This document shows, in pieces, positions 1 to 11,640 of a DNA stretch of 60,000 bases. Numbering within the stretch: the stretch's first letter is position 1; every line of letters starts with the position of its first letter. A program made the position numbers and the translations under genes. Below the pieces are notes generated by a model that saw only the letters and a list, made by a program, of their open reading frames with translations, was not told where the DNA came from and did no database searches. This DNA is from Adiantum capillus-veneris (Eukaryota; Streptophyta; Polypodiopsida; Polypodiales; Pteridaceae), in the NCBI GenBank assembly GCA_014529385.2, contig CM043966.1:36498739-36558738 (forward strand), given 5' to 3'.

Positions 1-89
1 TCTTTCACGTACTTCTCTTGCGATGATGAATAGGCAGCACAAAGATATTTTATTGCTTCCCTTTCATTGAAAAAAGCTGAATGTACTCT

Positions 90-346
90 CTAGCAATAGC
101 CAAAAAGCCCGTCTCTCCCATCTCCAATAAAATGCAGTAGCTCAGTGACATTACGGAAAGGTGGTGATGCATTGGTCATTGGATCGCGAGGGTAAATATG
201 GCCATCGACCCATAAAATGATTTCCTTGCATTCATGGTTCCGTAGCTGGTCTCCAGCATTGGGATTAGATGTGCCAAGTTGCACAGTTGCATACTCCTGC
301 TCTAAATCAACGTTTGCTCGATATTGTTTTGATTTGCTAGTAATGT
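90..346 (-). CDS. Probable terminal exon of an unrecognised gene
   Basis: A minus-strand reading frame of about 85 codons runs from a plausible acceptor (CTGCAAG at about 353-347) to a TAG at 90-92. Its composition looks like protein: it includes LRNHECKEIILWVDGHIYP and ends GDGRDGLFGYC. No ATG opens it and an AG precedes it, so I read it as a last exon, not a whole gene. I do not recognise the family. The rest of the gene would lie at higher coordinates; the broken exons at 1660-2304 are on the same strand but have their own stop, so a link is unproven. It could be a chance open frame. Confidence 0.35.
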
Positions 347-640
347 CTTGCAGTGGTATGGAATTGAATGGAATTTTTGTTAGTTAATCAAGTAAATTAG
401 CGAGAATGTGTAATGGTCACTGCTACAAGCAGGTGAAGGTGGCTATGGAGGAAAGAAGTGGAGAGTACTCAGAGTTAGGAGAAAAGGATTATGTTGTGGA
501 GGGAACAAAGAGAGGGAGTCCAGCTCAATCTCCTTTGAATTCGAATTGTTGATCATGACTGTAGAGAGAGAAATGTTGCAACACACAAAGGTAATGGAGT
601 TTTCCATTGCACGCAGCTGGAGCTGGAGTGGGAGAAGCAT

Positions 641-772
<132 letters not shown>

Positions 773-1659
773 GTGGGGGATAGATAGACAATAAAGGAAG
801 AGAGAGTGGGAGAGAGGACATATCTGCAACCTTGGAGGATCTGCACTTTTTCAGAAAGAGGCAGCCAAGAATGTTCCTTAATGATTGGAAGAGGAAGTGA
901 CATGAGAGAAAAGCGGGGAAAGAAACAGAGAGTTTTGACTCAGGTTTTAGAGAGAGAATGCAGTGAGAGAATGTGAAAAATCTTCTTTTTTGGTAGGGGG
1001 GCTAAATCCTTTAATGAGTTCTAAGTGAGAGAGAGTGTTTTATATGTTAGAGAGAGAAGAGGGGTGGGAAAAGGACATTTGAAAATTCATTTACCCCCCT
1101 CTCTTTTGGTTACTAAATTCAAAATATGGAAATGCCTTTTTAAAAAAAAATCTTAGCATAGGCCTTTGTGCCCTCTCAGACAAGGCGTGGTCTGAGATAA
1201 GCACTTGTCCATACCCTTCTGAAGATTGTGGCAGGTGCGTGACGACCACAAAAATACTCTTATATCTAACTCATTCCAAGAAAGAAAAATTCTACATCGT
1301 TCTGTACATATTAGGCGACGTTATCATCCCCCTTTACTTTGTCAAAGTACAGCGTGTTTATATCTGGGGATTCCAATCCTTTGTGATTATCATGCACACA
1401 AGCAAGCAGATTGGTGAAGTCTAGAATTACTTACAAATCTCTATGGAGTGGTTCGTAGCAAGGAAGCTGGCAATCAATGTAATCTACCTCATCAGTGGTG
1501 GGCGGTGGGGGTTTTGAGCCAGCCACACATTTTACTATAGAGCACAAATGGGTTTTGAGCTAGCCACACAAATTTTACTACAGAGCACAAATGGAGAAAA
1601 ACTAAGAGAGAATACTTATATTTATATTGTCGGGAAAAAAGATACAAAGCTGCAAGAAG

Positions 1660-2304
1660 CTAAATCTTCTTGCTTGCTCTGGTTTTTGGGAGGAGCATGC
1701 CAGTACTCTTTTTAGAGTCCTGGGACAACACGTCCTCCACCTGCTTCTTTCTCTATTTCGCATCTCCACCGCTACAAATTGCAGGGTTGATTCCATTTCA
1801 GGATCCTCTACCTCAGCTACACTGTCCTCCTTATAGGCATCAGTACTTAGGCAACATATTGTGACCACAAATGAACACACTGACCATGATTCAAACATGG
1901 GAGGAGACAAATATACAAAATTTACATTACCTTGGTTGCTTGAGGACGGAATTTTCTCCTTCAGAATGTCTTCGTCAGACCACCCTCAACAGTTTTCCCA
2001 CCCTCAAAATTCTTGTACTTCAGTAGCATGCCGTCAAGGTCAAAGACCTTGTCCACATCTTGCATGGACAATGTGGAAGCTTTTTCTCAGCCACTGGCTA
2101 AGCTGAACCAACGCACACAATTAGTCTCCACAAGAGATTAGCATAAGTTCTGTTGTATAAAATGACCAACCTACCTTCAAGCTCCTCATAAGAATTCCCA
2201 AGTGCCCAACATCTTGCTATATGGGGTATCTTACATTTACAGTCTGGTACAACACACTTGGGCTCAATCGTGTTGACCCCATTAAAACCTTTCAAGAACC
2301 ACCC
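1660..2304 (-). pseudogene. Three exons of an unrecognised, frameshifted gene
   Basis: Three minus-strand blocks look like exons. Block 1 (2304-2175) starts after TTTAG and ends at a strong donor, AAG|GTAGGT. It encodes a Cys-rich stretch containing KCVVPDCKCKIPHIARC and NSYEELEG. Block 2 (2097-1931) lies between GCTTAG and AAG|GTAATG. It reads DVDKVFDLDGMLLKYKNFEGG in one frame and continues as DEDILKEKIPSSSNQ in another, which implies a frameshift. Block 3 reads a lysine-rich tail, SQDSKKSTGMLLPKTRASKK, to a TAG at 1660-1662, but its upstream part is in a different frame. Sensible splice sites with conflicting frames suggest a decayed host gene. Family unknown. Confidence 0.4.
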
Positions 2305-4177
2305 CTAAATCAACGATGTAATCGATATGGCTTTGAATAGAGATGCCTTGTTTCATCCCAAATGTTGCTTCCACTTTGTGTCACACGAGGCTTCTTGTCA
2401 ACATGTTGTTGACTTCCTTGGGAGGCATCTTTCATTCTCCTCTAGGTTTCGAGTTTTCTCTCCATCCTTGTAGGATTGCTCTTGTAGTGGTTCACCACCC
2501 CCTCACCAAAGTGGGCCCATGGCATAAGGGCAGGGCCATGCCACCTTATGGCCTTAAGGGTCCTTTGTGGCTGCATAGAATCTTCCATAAGCATAGCACC
2601 GTGAAAATTTGTTTGTTATTTTGCCACACAAGGGGGGAGCTTGACATATCTTGTAGTATAAAAACTTGAAATCCATTAGGAAAAATATGAACCCTCTAGG
2701 GGCCCTTTGGAATTAAGGTTAATTAAGATTTAATCAATAGAAAGAGGGTGGTGGACACACTCTATATCCTCAAAAAAGTAGGGCTTATCATGTTGGAGGT
2801 AATCAATCTCTTTATGGATTTCAATGTCTAGGGATTCACATCTCTATCATCAAAAGGAAGCAAAGCTCCTCATACCATTGAGTGTGTGATATTTTGTTGG
2901 TGGCTATGTTACACCATCTAGTGTTGTGTAGCATGTGATTGAGTCTCACAATGCAAGTAAGCTATGTTATCTATGGAGAATTATGAAATATTTTTTTTCT
3001 AATTTCTTCTTTCTATAGTTGTCGCTATATTATTAGAATGATATCATTTGGTACTTTATCCCTTTGTGCTCACAAAATATAGTGTTTACTTACAGATTCA
3101 AATTTTTTTAAGGAGATATGAGCAAGAAACCACGTGCAGAGATGGAAGACACTCTATTCTTGGTCTGTGAGGAACCTTAATATACCATGTTAAAAGATTC
3201 TAATAAGAATAATAGGATTTGTTTAGAATCTTGAACCAATAACTACTCTCTAGGAGCTCTTAGAAAAGCCTTTCATGAAGTACTATAATCTTTCCTAGTG
3301 TCATAGACACACAAAGACTCAAGTGTATATGAATCTCTAGATTAGGAAGAAAAAAACTTGTAAGAGAAGCCTTGCAACAACAACATTGTATCCCTTTGTA
3401 AATTTTTCATGAGGTTGGAATCCTCTATAAATGCTTTTGTATTTATACCCATTTTGGTGCAATATAAACATGTTTTTTTTAAATGGTTTCATATTGAGTG
3501 AGAGTATTTAATTTAGACTACTAGAGTTTCATACAAATTTGTGAAGCAATGTTGACCTTTATGAATATTCTAATTTGTTCTTATTGGTTGTCTCTAAGAT
3601 GTTTCAAGTCTCAAGTCGTCTTAATCAACTCACCATGAGAAAATTCAAGCAAATTTTTTATTGTAGCTTAAATATTCTTATTAATGTGAATCATAACCTT
3701 TGTCAAGATGGAATTATTTGGGGATGTTGAATACATCCTACTTCATTAGCAACATTTGAAAAGTTGATAAATCTAAGTTCTTGCTTTCCAACATGTTATT
3801 GTTTCCATATTAGTATGCCTATGCCAGGCTTGACTTAGAACAAGGACAACTTGAGATGGAGGTGTTGATGTATAACAATGATTGATAGGAGAAAAATTAA
3901 ATTTTCATTCATTGGCTAGTTTGTTGCTCAAGATGACACCAATAGATATCACCCTTGTGAACTTAAATGTTAAATTGTGGATTTAGCTCTTGCTATGTAG
4001 TTGATTTGGATAGAGGAAGTTTAAACATAAATCATAGATGCATGTATTGTTCACATAGAAGATATGTGCCGCTCGAGCCTATGTAAACTGTTAATCAAGA
4101 AACTCTTTGGTTGGATACTATAGCAATAGGGATCACATGTGGTTTCAAATACCAAAGAAATGGATCTATTGAAACAT
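2305..4177. other. Intergenic, no gene recognised
   Basis: AT-rich sequence with no frame that reads like a protein. 3240-3480 has an LTR-like look (TATA-type CTCTATAAATGC near 3421), but no partner repeat is in the window, so I do not call an LTR. Confidence 0.6.
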
Positions 4178-4368
4178 TGCCAAGAAGAGGGGCCACAAGG
4201 GAGTAAAAATTGACTCCTTGTTTGGCCAATTTTCTCGTGCTAAGTGTTTCGTGCATAGGATTTGTGAGGCCTTTAAACATAGACAAAAATAGGCCGAGGG
4301 GGGGGAGGGGGTGTTGTTAATACATGAAAGACCGCATTTCTATCTCATAGCCATGCATTAAACAAGGG

Positions 4369-4519
4369 CCCATTTTCCATTCTAAGGCCCGAGAGACCTT
4401 CAACAAGAGGGGCCACAAGGGTGAGCAGAATGGCCAAGCAGGGGTCCCTATTTGGCCATTCTGTGCACCCTTGTGGCTCCTCTTGTTGAGGGGCTTTGGG
4501 CCTTAGAATGGAAAATGGG
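4369..4519. repeat. Long inverted repeat (hairpin), arms about 69 bp
   Basis: The left arm 4369-4437 and right arm 4452-4519 are reverse complements at roughly 60 of 68 positions, with a 14-base loop. The outer ends pair without mismatch for 22 bases (CCCATTTTCCATTCTAAGGC and its complement). A diverged relative of the arm core, AAGAGGGGCCACAAGGG, lies at 4181-4235. The structure fits a snap-back MITE remnant or an inverted duplication; a small-RNA precursor is also possible. Confidence 0.85.
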
Positions 4520-5530
4520 TACAAATTTTAGTTCTTAAGTTTGTTTTTTAAAAGTCACAAATTTTAAAGTTGTTTTCAACAACTTGTAGCTCTCAGTTGG
4601 CTCCGCCGGCTCCGAATCTTCCTAGACTTGTCTCACATTTGTTTATTTATCTCATCATCCTCTTTGGCCATCTTGTGATGCTAAAAAGTCATATCATACT
4701 TGGATTCTCTAAAAATTAACTTTCAAGTTGGCACTTTCTATTAAAATGATGTAAAACAAACATTTCTTACTTTTTCCTTAATCTAGGGGCTTCAATGAGC
4801 ATCAAAACCATAGAATCTAAAATACTCAAAGAACCAATGTTTTACCTTGTGTTGAGAGTTGCATTTTCTACATACAAAACTTTCCCCAAATCTCGCCCTA
4901 ATACCTTTGAAAGTGCTCCAAAAGAGTTCCTCGTGTCAAAATTTGAAATTGACATAAAAAAAATAAGAATGAAATCTTAGACTGTGTACAAACTTTAAAA
5001 CAACAAAAAAATCCTTCAAATAAAAGCTATTGCCAAAAATTTGAAAATAGACCTTCACTAGACCCCCCACGATGATAGAAATCAAAGGGCTCAAGGAAAG
5101 AGATGGGAACTTGACTTATGGTCAAGCAACATAACCGTTTCAACAACATGATATTTAGTTTTGATGTCATGAGTGCATGGTGGGAATATCCCCAAGGTTT
5201 ATTCCTTAGACATCATTTGCAGATCTCTTCTACTTTATCATGTCTTCTCGTGTACAATCTTACAAAAACAAAAACAAATTTGCACTTAAAATCATCACAA
5301 GTCTTACTTAACTTACCAACAATCTCAAAATATGGTAGATCTAGAGTGCTCTTACACAGAAACAAACAATAAAGTCAAAATATCTTCTGATTTGGTATAT
5401 AGGCTGAGAGGAACTTTTAAATAGAAAATAGGTAAAAATGGTTATTTTGGGAAGAAAATAATTTTCTAGCATAGAGTTATGCACGTTTTTTATGATGTGG
5501 CATGGGAAAGACATAGAATGGGGTAGTTAA
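4520..5530. other. Intergenic, no gene recognised
   Basis: AT-rich, with only short open frames of ordinary length for such sequence. No domain, splice pattern or repeat structure was recognised. Confidence 0.6.

Positions 5531-5531
<1 letters not shown>

Positions 5532-5613
<82 letters not shown>
5532..5613. repeat. Compound (GT)n(GA)n microsatellite
   Basis: About 20 GT units are followed directly by about 20 GA units. Confidence 0.97.
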
Positions 5614-5617
<4 letters not shown>

Positions 5618-6170
5618 AATGGATCTCTAGGCGGACCACAACCTACATGGTCCTTCAAAAAGGCTAGAGAATCCTACTCAAAAGTTACAGCCTATTGAAT
5701 GCACTTGCCCCCCAAAGTCTACACAAAATTAGCCTTAATCCCTTAAAAGTAGGGATTCTTACAAAGCCCATGTAAAGTTTATATTTTTCTTAATGCATCA
5801 TAAAGGTGTGAATGCAGATGATTCATGTATATCTATGAATTCTTTTGGTACTTTCACTTGAAAATAGTAAGCCACTGGTGTGCAGGGAGATCCTCATCAT
5901 GAAAATCCTACGAAAGCTTTCCCTCTAAGCTTAATTCATACTCCTCATGTAGCTCTTTAACTGTGTAGATTTTTTTTTTTGCTGAGGATATTCATCCATT
6001 TTATTTTTACCTAAAATGTGAGAAAATAAGGACCACTTAGACCTGCCCTTTCCCTCCTTAAGCTACTGGCAAACAATATCAAAATTGGTACTCCAAAGTG
6101 CCACACCTCCATGCAAAGTTTTTATTCAAGCATGCATGCAACAGATCCAAACTAAAATAAATGCATCAAA

Positions 6171-6536
6171 TCAAATAAAGTTTTGTTCACCTCTCCTATT
6201 GGGAAACTTTGTCTCCCTGTCATCACATAGCACATAGGCTTTCTTGGATTCCTCTCTTGTTTGCCTTTGCTTAATACTTGTCTGTGTGTTAAGAGTGATT
6301 TTGGGATACACCTTAGGTGATGGTGATGGTGTAGAAGCTAGATTGGTGCTTTGGGGGGATCTCATTGCATATGCATTGCCCTTTAACTTGGGCTTGCTCT
6401 GTGGTGAGGCTCTAGGAGCAGCTTTATGGGATGAAGTCATCATGGACCAAAGAAGAGCACACAACACAATAGCTACCCTTATAGCAGAATAGGGATTAGA
6501 CAGGGCACAAACCAATAGAGGAGTGTAGAAACACAA
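6171..6536 (-). CDS. Possible small Pro/Ser-rich secreted protein (121 codons)
   Basis: An ATG-started minus-strand frame has a hydrophobic N-terminal segment (VAIVLCALLWSMM, residues about 23-35). After it comes a basic, Pro/Ser-rich region (HKAAPRASPQSKPKLKG; STPSPSPK) and a charged tail. That order resembles a signal peptide with a short mature chain, as in small secreted plant peptides, but no known peptide motif is evident. The opposite strand is open over much of the same span, which weakens the case. No neighbour supports it. Confidence 0.25.
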   Translation of the reverse strand: MCFYTPLLVCALSNPYSAIRVAIVLCALLWSMMTSSHKAAPRASPQSKPKLKGNAYAMRSPQSTNLASTPSPSPKVYPKITLNTQTSIKQRQTREESKKAYVLCDDRETKFPNRRGEQNFI

Positions 6537-6756
6537 ACGTGCAGGAAGACAATGTGTGTGACATTCAAAAGCTCATCACTACATGATGACACCGCTCTCC
6601 TTCATACGAGTGGTGGGGGCCCAATAATAATTTCTCTTTGGTTTTGAAGTAAAATCCTTCTTGAAGTCAAGGTATTTCCTCCAAAATACAAAAGGACTTT
6701 ATCTCTAGATGTACCCAGTAGGTGGAAAAGTAATTGGGCCTTTTTTTGTATCATCA

Positions 6757-6905
6757 AAGCTTGCTTTCAGCTAGTGGTTAAGGGTGGTTAAGGTTTTCCC
6801 AAATGCATTCAAAGAAGATATTTGAATGCATTTTTTGTCCCACCAAAGATTGCTTTCATCTAGTGGTTAAGGTTTTCCCAAATGCATTCAAATAAGATAT
6901 TTGTA
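6757..6905 (+). repeat. Tandem duplication, unit about 80 bp
   Basis: Two adjacent copies share CAAAGMTTGCTTTCAKCTAG, GTGGTTAAGGTTTTCCCAAA and TGCATTCAAA-AAGATATTTG. The first copy has an extra internal GGTTAAGGGT. Confidence 0.8.
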
Positions 6906-7308
6906 CACATATAATTGGCTAAAAGCATGCATCGGTGGTACAAAAAAGGACCCTTTTTTTTCCCCTAGTTGATACTCCTACAAATGTCTAGGTTGTTTTG
7001 GAGGGAACCTTTTTTTCCCTCTAAATTGAAGTACTATAGAAGGGAATGTATTAAAATTGAACCACCACTCCTTTGAAAGAAAACATGGGAAAGGCAATTA
7101 TGGATGGGAGTTGTACTATTGAATTCATGTGATGTGTTACTCTCTTTCTCATATTAGTGAACTAATATTGGGAATTTTCAAGCAACGGCTTTTCACCTCT
7201 CTCTCATAGATGGCACCTTTTTCAAGCCTTTTTGAGCAAAGGCTTTATAGCTCTCTCACAAGTAGCACCTTCTTCATTCTATTGTGCAACTAGCGAGGTC
7301 TCCCGACT

Positions 7309-7518
7309 ATGAGGACACTTGCAAGGAAGTCTGCTACCAAGGCATCACCAAACAAGGGGAAGAAGCCTAAAACCATGGATGCAAGGTCCCCCCTCACAAG
7401 TATAAAATCTCCACGAAGCATCAACACCCCAAACACAAGAGCTAGCAAGGGAAGCTTCTCTATGGATAAATCAACTAAGTGTAGAGTGCTTTTTGGCAAG
7501 GATGAGACTCAATCATAG
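7309..7518 (+). CDS. Small basic ORF, doubtful
   Basis: An ATG at 7309 opens 69 codons rich in Lys, Ser, Thr and Pro (SATKASPNKGKKPKTMDARS; TSIKSPRSINTPNTRASKG). The composition is histone-tail-like or disordered. There is no recognisable domain, splice site or neighbour. It may be chance, as the opposite strand is also open. Confidence 0.15.
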   Translation: MRTLARKSATKASPNKGKKPKTMDARSPLTSIKSPRSINTPNTRASKGSFSMDKSTKCRVLFGKDETQS

Positions 7519-7949
7519 TACAAAATCCAGAGGTTGGTGTTCCTCCTTTTTATGAGTACATTGTTGTGTTGTGTGACTGGATTTGATTTTCTTTCATGAA
7601 GAGTAGTTATTGCCATTGAAGGTTGTAAGGTTTTGAGCCCTATCTTTTCTTTTTTTTTAATTGCATGCATGCAAGTGTATGTCTGATATCTTGAGAGATT
7701 TGCATTTTTTTCCCTTTCCATTGCATGTATGCAAGTATATGTGCTAGAGTCGAACACAAATTTAAAGCTATGTAGGGCAGTGAAGGTTAACATATAAAAT
7801 GAGGCACTTTGCAGTACCAAATTTGGTACTTTATAGTACAAAATTTGGTTATGTATAATACAAATTTTGCATTAGCAAGGTCATCCATGTGATAAAGAAC
7901 AGGTCATAATACCTATGTCGGGTTTTACATTATTGAAATGTTTTCAAAA

Positions 7950-7954
7950 GAAAG
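7950..7954 (+). repeat. Left target-site duplication GAAAG
   Basis: GAAAG lies immediately before the 5' LTR and again directly after the 3' LTR at 20103-20107, as expected for a 5-bp LTR-retrotransposon target duplication. Confidence 0.8.
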
Positions 7955-8888
7955 TGTGGACCCATGGGTCAATATCACGATATAACTCAACAAATTCTTA
8001 TTTTTTGCGAGTTATGATATGCTACGGATTATGGTTAAAAACATCATTTCTAATAAGTAGCTAGTCTAGTTGCAGAAGTCGGGGTGCAATGGCACTTCTA
8101 ATTTGTACATACAAAGCCATTTTACCCCTTGAACTCTATTTTAGGTTTAACCTATGGTAGCCTTAGTATATAAGGTACCTAGGTCATTTTGTAACATAAT
8201 CTAAGTTTTAAGTTGTCGTTGACTGTGTGAGAGAGAGGAAGAGAGAGAGAGTGAGCTTCATCCTGGTGCTATTCCCCGCTCATTCATCACATTGGAGATC
8301 CGACTGCACCATCGTGATAGGCTTCGTAAGAGCTACGCATCAATGCCAAACATTCCTTGTGGAACAGAGCACGCATGTTGACACATTTACAAGATATTTG
8401 TGGTCGTAAGTATATCAAACAATGTCTATTTTTTTCTTCAAAGTAGTCATTAGAATTGTGATGACATAAGCTACGCATATGTACTCATAAACTTCAGTTT
8501 TGGGCACTTCAAAAATTTGGCTCTGTCTTCATACCCGTTTTTCTGCAGATGGGTCTAGAGTGATGGTTGTGAGTGTAGAGGTTTTGGGACAAGTGTATCC
8601 TAGTGAGAGGATGGTGTTCCTTAAGTTTCGTATGATTCTGGTATGGTTTGGTGAGTTTCGTTCCGTTGTGTGTATGTGGGTTGAGTGGTGTAGTTGAGAG
8701 CAGTGAGATTCTAAATTGTGGTTTAGTTAGCCTTCCAGAGTGTTGTATGTGTGGGATGGTCACAGCTTGACAGGCTAAAGAGATTGCCTTCGTACGCCTA
8801 TCATGTCATCTGTGTCCTTGATTGACATTATGTTGATCTAGGTTGTGTTGCATGCACTTTATAGGTGTTGTGATTTGCTCCCATAACA
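7955..8888 (+). repeat. 5' LTR of the pol-less element
   Basis: It starts TGTGGACCC and ends CATAACA. It matches 19166-20102 throughout, including the stretch TGGTTAAAAACATCATTT and the end GTGATTTGCTCCCA. A TATA-type box (TATATAAGG) lies at 8167, and a GA-rich tract follows at 8229. Confidence 0.9.
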
Positions 8889-9422
8889 TTGGACACAAAG
8901 ACGAATAGATATTCCTACTAACACTTGTGTGATGGTTGTTTGCTTTTTTTCGGCTAAAGAAAGAATTTTTCTTAAGTGGATCTGGAAGAGGTTATTTAGA
9001 GATTAAAGTGGACAACCAGGAATCGTGTGTCTTGTGGAGGGTCTGCGACTAGGTAGATTTAGTTAGGATTTATAGTATTAGTGGTAGATTAGAGTAGTTG
9101 CTGGTGGTTGAGTGGTTTGTGAGGTGATAAAAGTGTTTGCCAATGTCATTCAAGAGTTTTTCTACTCATAAATGCAAAACCCCATATGATTTGTAGGAGT
9201 AGCTTTAGGTAAGTGATTTGATTCTGATCTAGAGCTATTCATCACTAATTTATTTTCTAAAGTGCTTGTTTGCATTTAGAATCTCTAAAAATTCTACTTT
9301 TGAGGAAAATAAAATGCAATAAACAATTTTCTGTTGACATTTTTGCATGGCTGATTGATGTTGAGCATATAAGAGGGCATGTGCAAGGGTTCTGTGTGGA
9401 AAAATTGCAATTTTGTAAACTT

Positions 9423-11286
9423 GGACGTCATAGATGTATGATGTCTCAAGGGGCATCTGGAGACCAAATTTGAGAAATTTGACTGCACTAGAGTGTTCAA
9501 AAGGGGAGGGGCGGGGGGGGGGGGGGGGGGGGGATTTACCCTAAGCTCACACTGAGACTAGAGTTGACCAACTCTTGACAACCAAAAGGCAAAATACGAA
9601 GTGTCAAAAACGAAAAAAGAGAAACTTGTGATTCTGAGCATATTGTTTTCATGAAAATTGGTAGAAGTGCTTGAAAAACCAGTGCTTGAGACCTAGGAAC
9701 GCTTGTGAATGAATTCTGTCCAAAAATTCCTCAACGGACATCATACGCGTATGATATCTGAAGGGTGATTCTGGCAGCAAATTTGAACTTTTGACATTGT
9801 ACCCATCTTTTGCATGTTGTGTTGAGCATATACACAAAATTTCATTTCATTTGGGGTTATATATTGAGAGTTAAGGGGATTTTACTCTTTCAAGGGTTTT
9901 CCTTGTCAAAAAGTGATGATTTTGTGCAATTTTGACATCCAAAATTTGATGTGAGCACATAATCTTGTTGTACACACCAAGGGGCACCTTGGGTAGAAAT
10001 AGAAGTACATTCTGACCACCTAGACATCATACATGTATGATGTCTTAGAGGCAACATCTTAGGTCAAAAGTTACAATTAAGTGCACCCTTGTGATCTAGA
10101 GCATTTAGGAAGCAAATAGGCCAAATATCATTAAATTTGAAGCATTTTTGGGCTTGCAAAGACCACAAGACTCATCTAGGCAAAGTAAAGGCTTGAATTG
10201 ATCATAACTTTCACAAAAAATGGTCAAATTCAATTTTGAAACTTGTTGTGAGTTGCTAGTGTAGTGAGGAACCTCTGGAGTGAAATTCACTGCAATTTGA
10301 CCAGTTAGACATCATACACGTATGATGTCTAAAGGGAACTTTTAGGGATCAAAATTTCCATTTGAGCATACGAGGGTGTTTAGCAGCACAAGACAAACTT
10401 ACAGACCAAATTTAGGCCAATTCTGAGCACATAGACATCATACACATATGATGTCTCAAGGCCAGATCTGACATTACAATTGCATTTTTTACCACACAGG
10501 GGGTTGGGAAATGATGTGTTAAGATTGCTTGCAAAATTTCAAGTCATTTGGTCACCTAATTTTTCATTTAAAGAGATTTTTGCAGATACAAGAACGTAAA
10601 GGTGAAAAAGTGGTGATTTTGAGCAATTTTGACATCCAAAATTTGTTGTGATCACATATTCTTGTTGTATGCATCAAGGAGTACCTTGGGTAGAATCATA
10701 AGTGAAATATGAGCAAAAAGACATCATATGTGTATGATGTCTTAGAGGCCATATTTGGGTCAAATCAAACAATTGAGTTTACCCTAGTGTCCTAGAGCAT
10801 AAAAGAAGTCCCTAGCCAAAAACTCATTGAATTTTGGAGCACATTTGAGATTGCAAAGTGTCAAAAGACAGAAATTGGCAAGGTTCTGCTTGTCGTGACC
10901 ATAACTTGCACAAAAGGTGTTCAAATTGAATTTTGAAAGTTGCTGATAGTTGCTCGAGCGATAAGGAGCCAGTGGGACAAAAATCACTTCATTTTTCAAC
11001 AAAAGACATCATACATGTATGATGTCTCAAGTGTATATGAGCTCACAAAAGTGTTTTCCAACATTAAATAAGCCAAGAGACCAAGTTTCATTCAATTTGG
11101 ATAACTTTTGGCTTAGTAAACCTTCCCAAGAATTTGCAAGCAACCAAAAAAAAAGGACTGATAGACATGCCTAAAAGTGTCAAAATTACAATTGAGACTT
11201 GGAGTGGTTAGAGTACATCAAGGAGAGTCTACAATTAAAGTTTGGATCAAATTTGAGTTAGTAGACATCATACACGTATGAAGTCT
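9423..11286 (+). repeat. Array of eight 24-bp palindromes in the element leader
   Basis: Eight copies of a palindrome with half-sites AGACATCATACA and TGTATGATGTCT start at 9423, 9736, 10022, 10307, 10433, 10719, 11004 and 11263. The 10022 and 11004 copies are perfect 24-bp palindromes; the others differ at one to four bases, mostly at the centre. Spacings are 313, 286, 285, 126, 286, 285 and 259 bp. The sequence between them is also repeated: 9905-10010 matches 10605-10710, and 10090-10300 matches 10785-10990, giving a higher-order period near 697 bp. The palindrome is better conserved than the flanking repeat. It lies between the 5' LTR and gag, where packaging or regulatory signals would sit. 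Confidence 0.9.
9508..9533 (+). repeat. Poly-G tract
   Basis: A run of more than 20 G residues interrupted by one C near its start, inside the element leader between the first and second palindromes. Confidence 0.95.
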
Positions 11287-11640
11287 CCAAGCACAGATTA
11301 ACTATTTTGGCCAATAACTTGAGCTATTGATATCGGATTTAGAACTTTCTCTATCAAAAAGAAGCTCCAGAGTACCTCCAAAGAAACATCATTTAAGGCC
11401 TCAAAATTTATCCGGAAGTTAGAGGTGCCTAAAACTGACAATTTGAGAGAATTGTGAGAAAATGGTCACGGTTTTGGACATAGTTTCGACTTTTTCTGAA
11501 CCAAAGCACTTGAGCTCATTGGAATAATCCTTCTTACATCAAGATAGATTTGTTAAGCCCAAAAATCATGTCCTCTTTAGATTCAAAATTAGTTTACACA
11601 AGCTTCGAGATCCCAATGCGACAGAGGAGCATCTGCCCAT

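Noticed and set aside
2343-2669. 108-codon forward ORF
   Set aside because: Composition is unremarkable, with no domain, splice signals or homology that I recognise.
8889-8905. Primer-binding site TTGGACACAAAG after the old 5' LTR
   Set aside because: It begins with TGG at the right place, but I cannot match it to a tRNA 3' end with confidence.
9423-11286. CRISPR-like array (repeats with regular spacing)
   Set aside because: Spacers are about 260 bp and themselves repeated, the sequence is eukaryotic and lies between LTRs; it is an element leader repeat.
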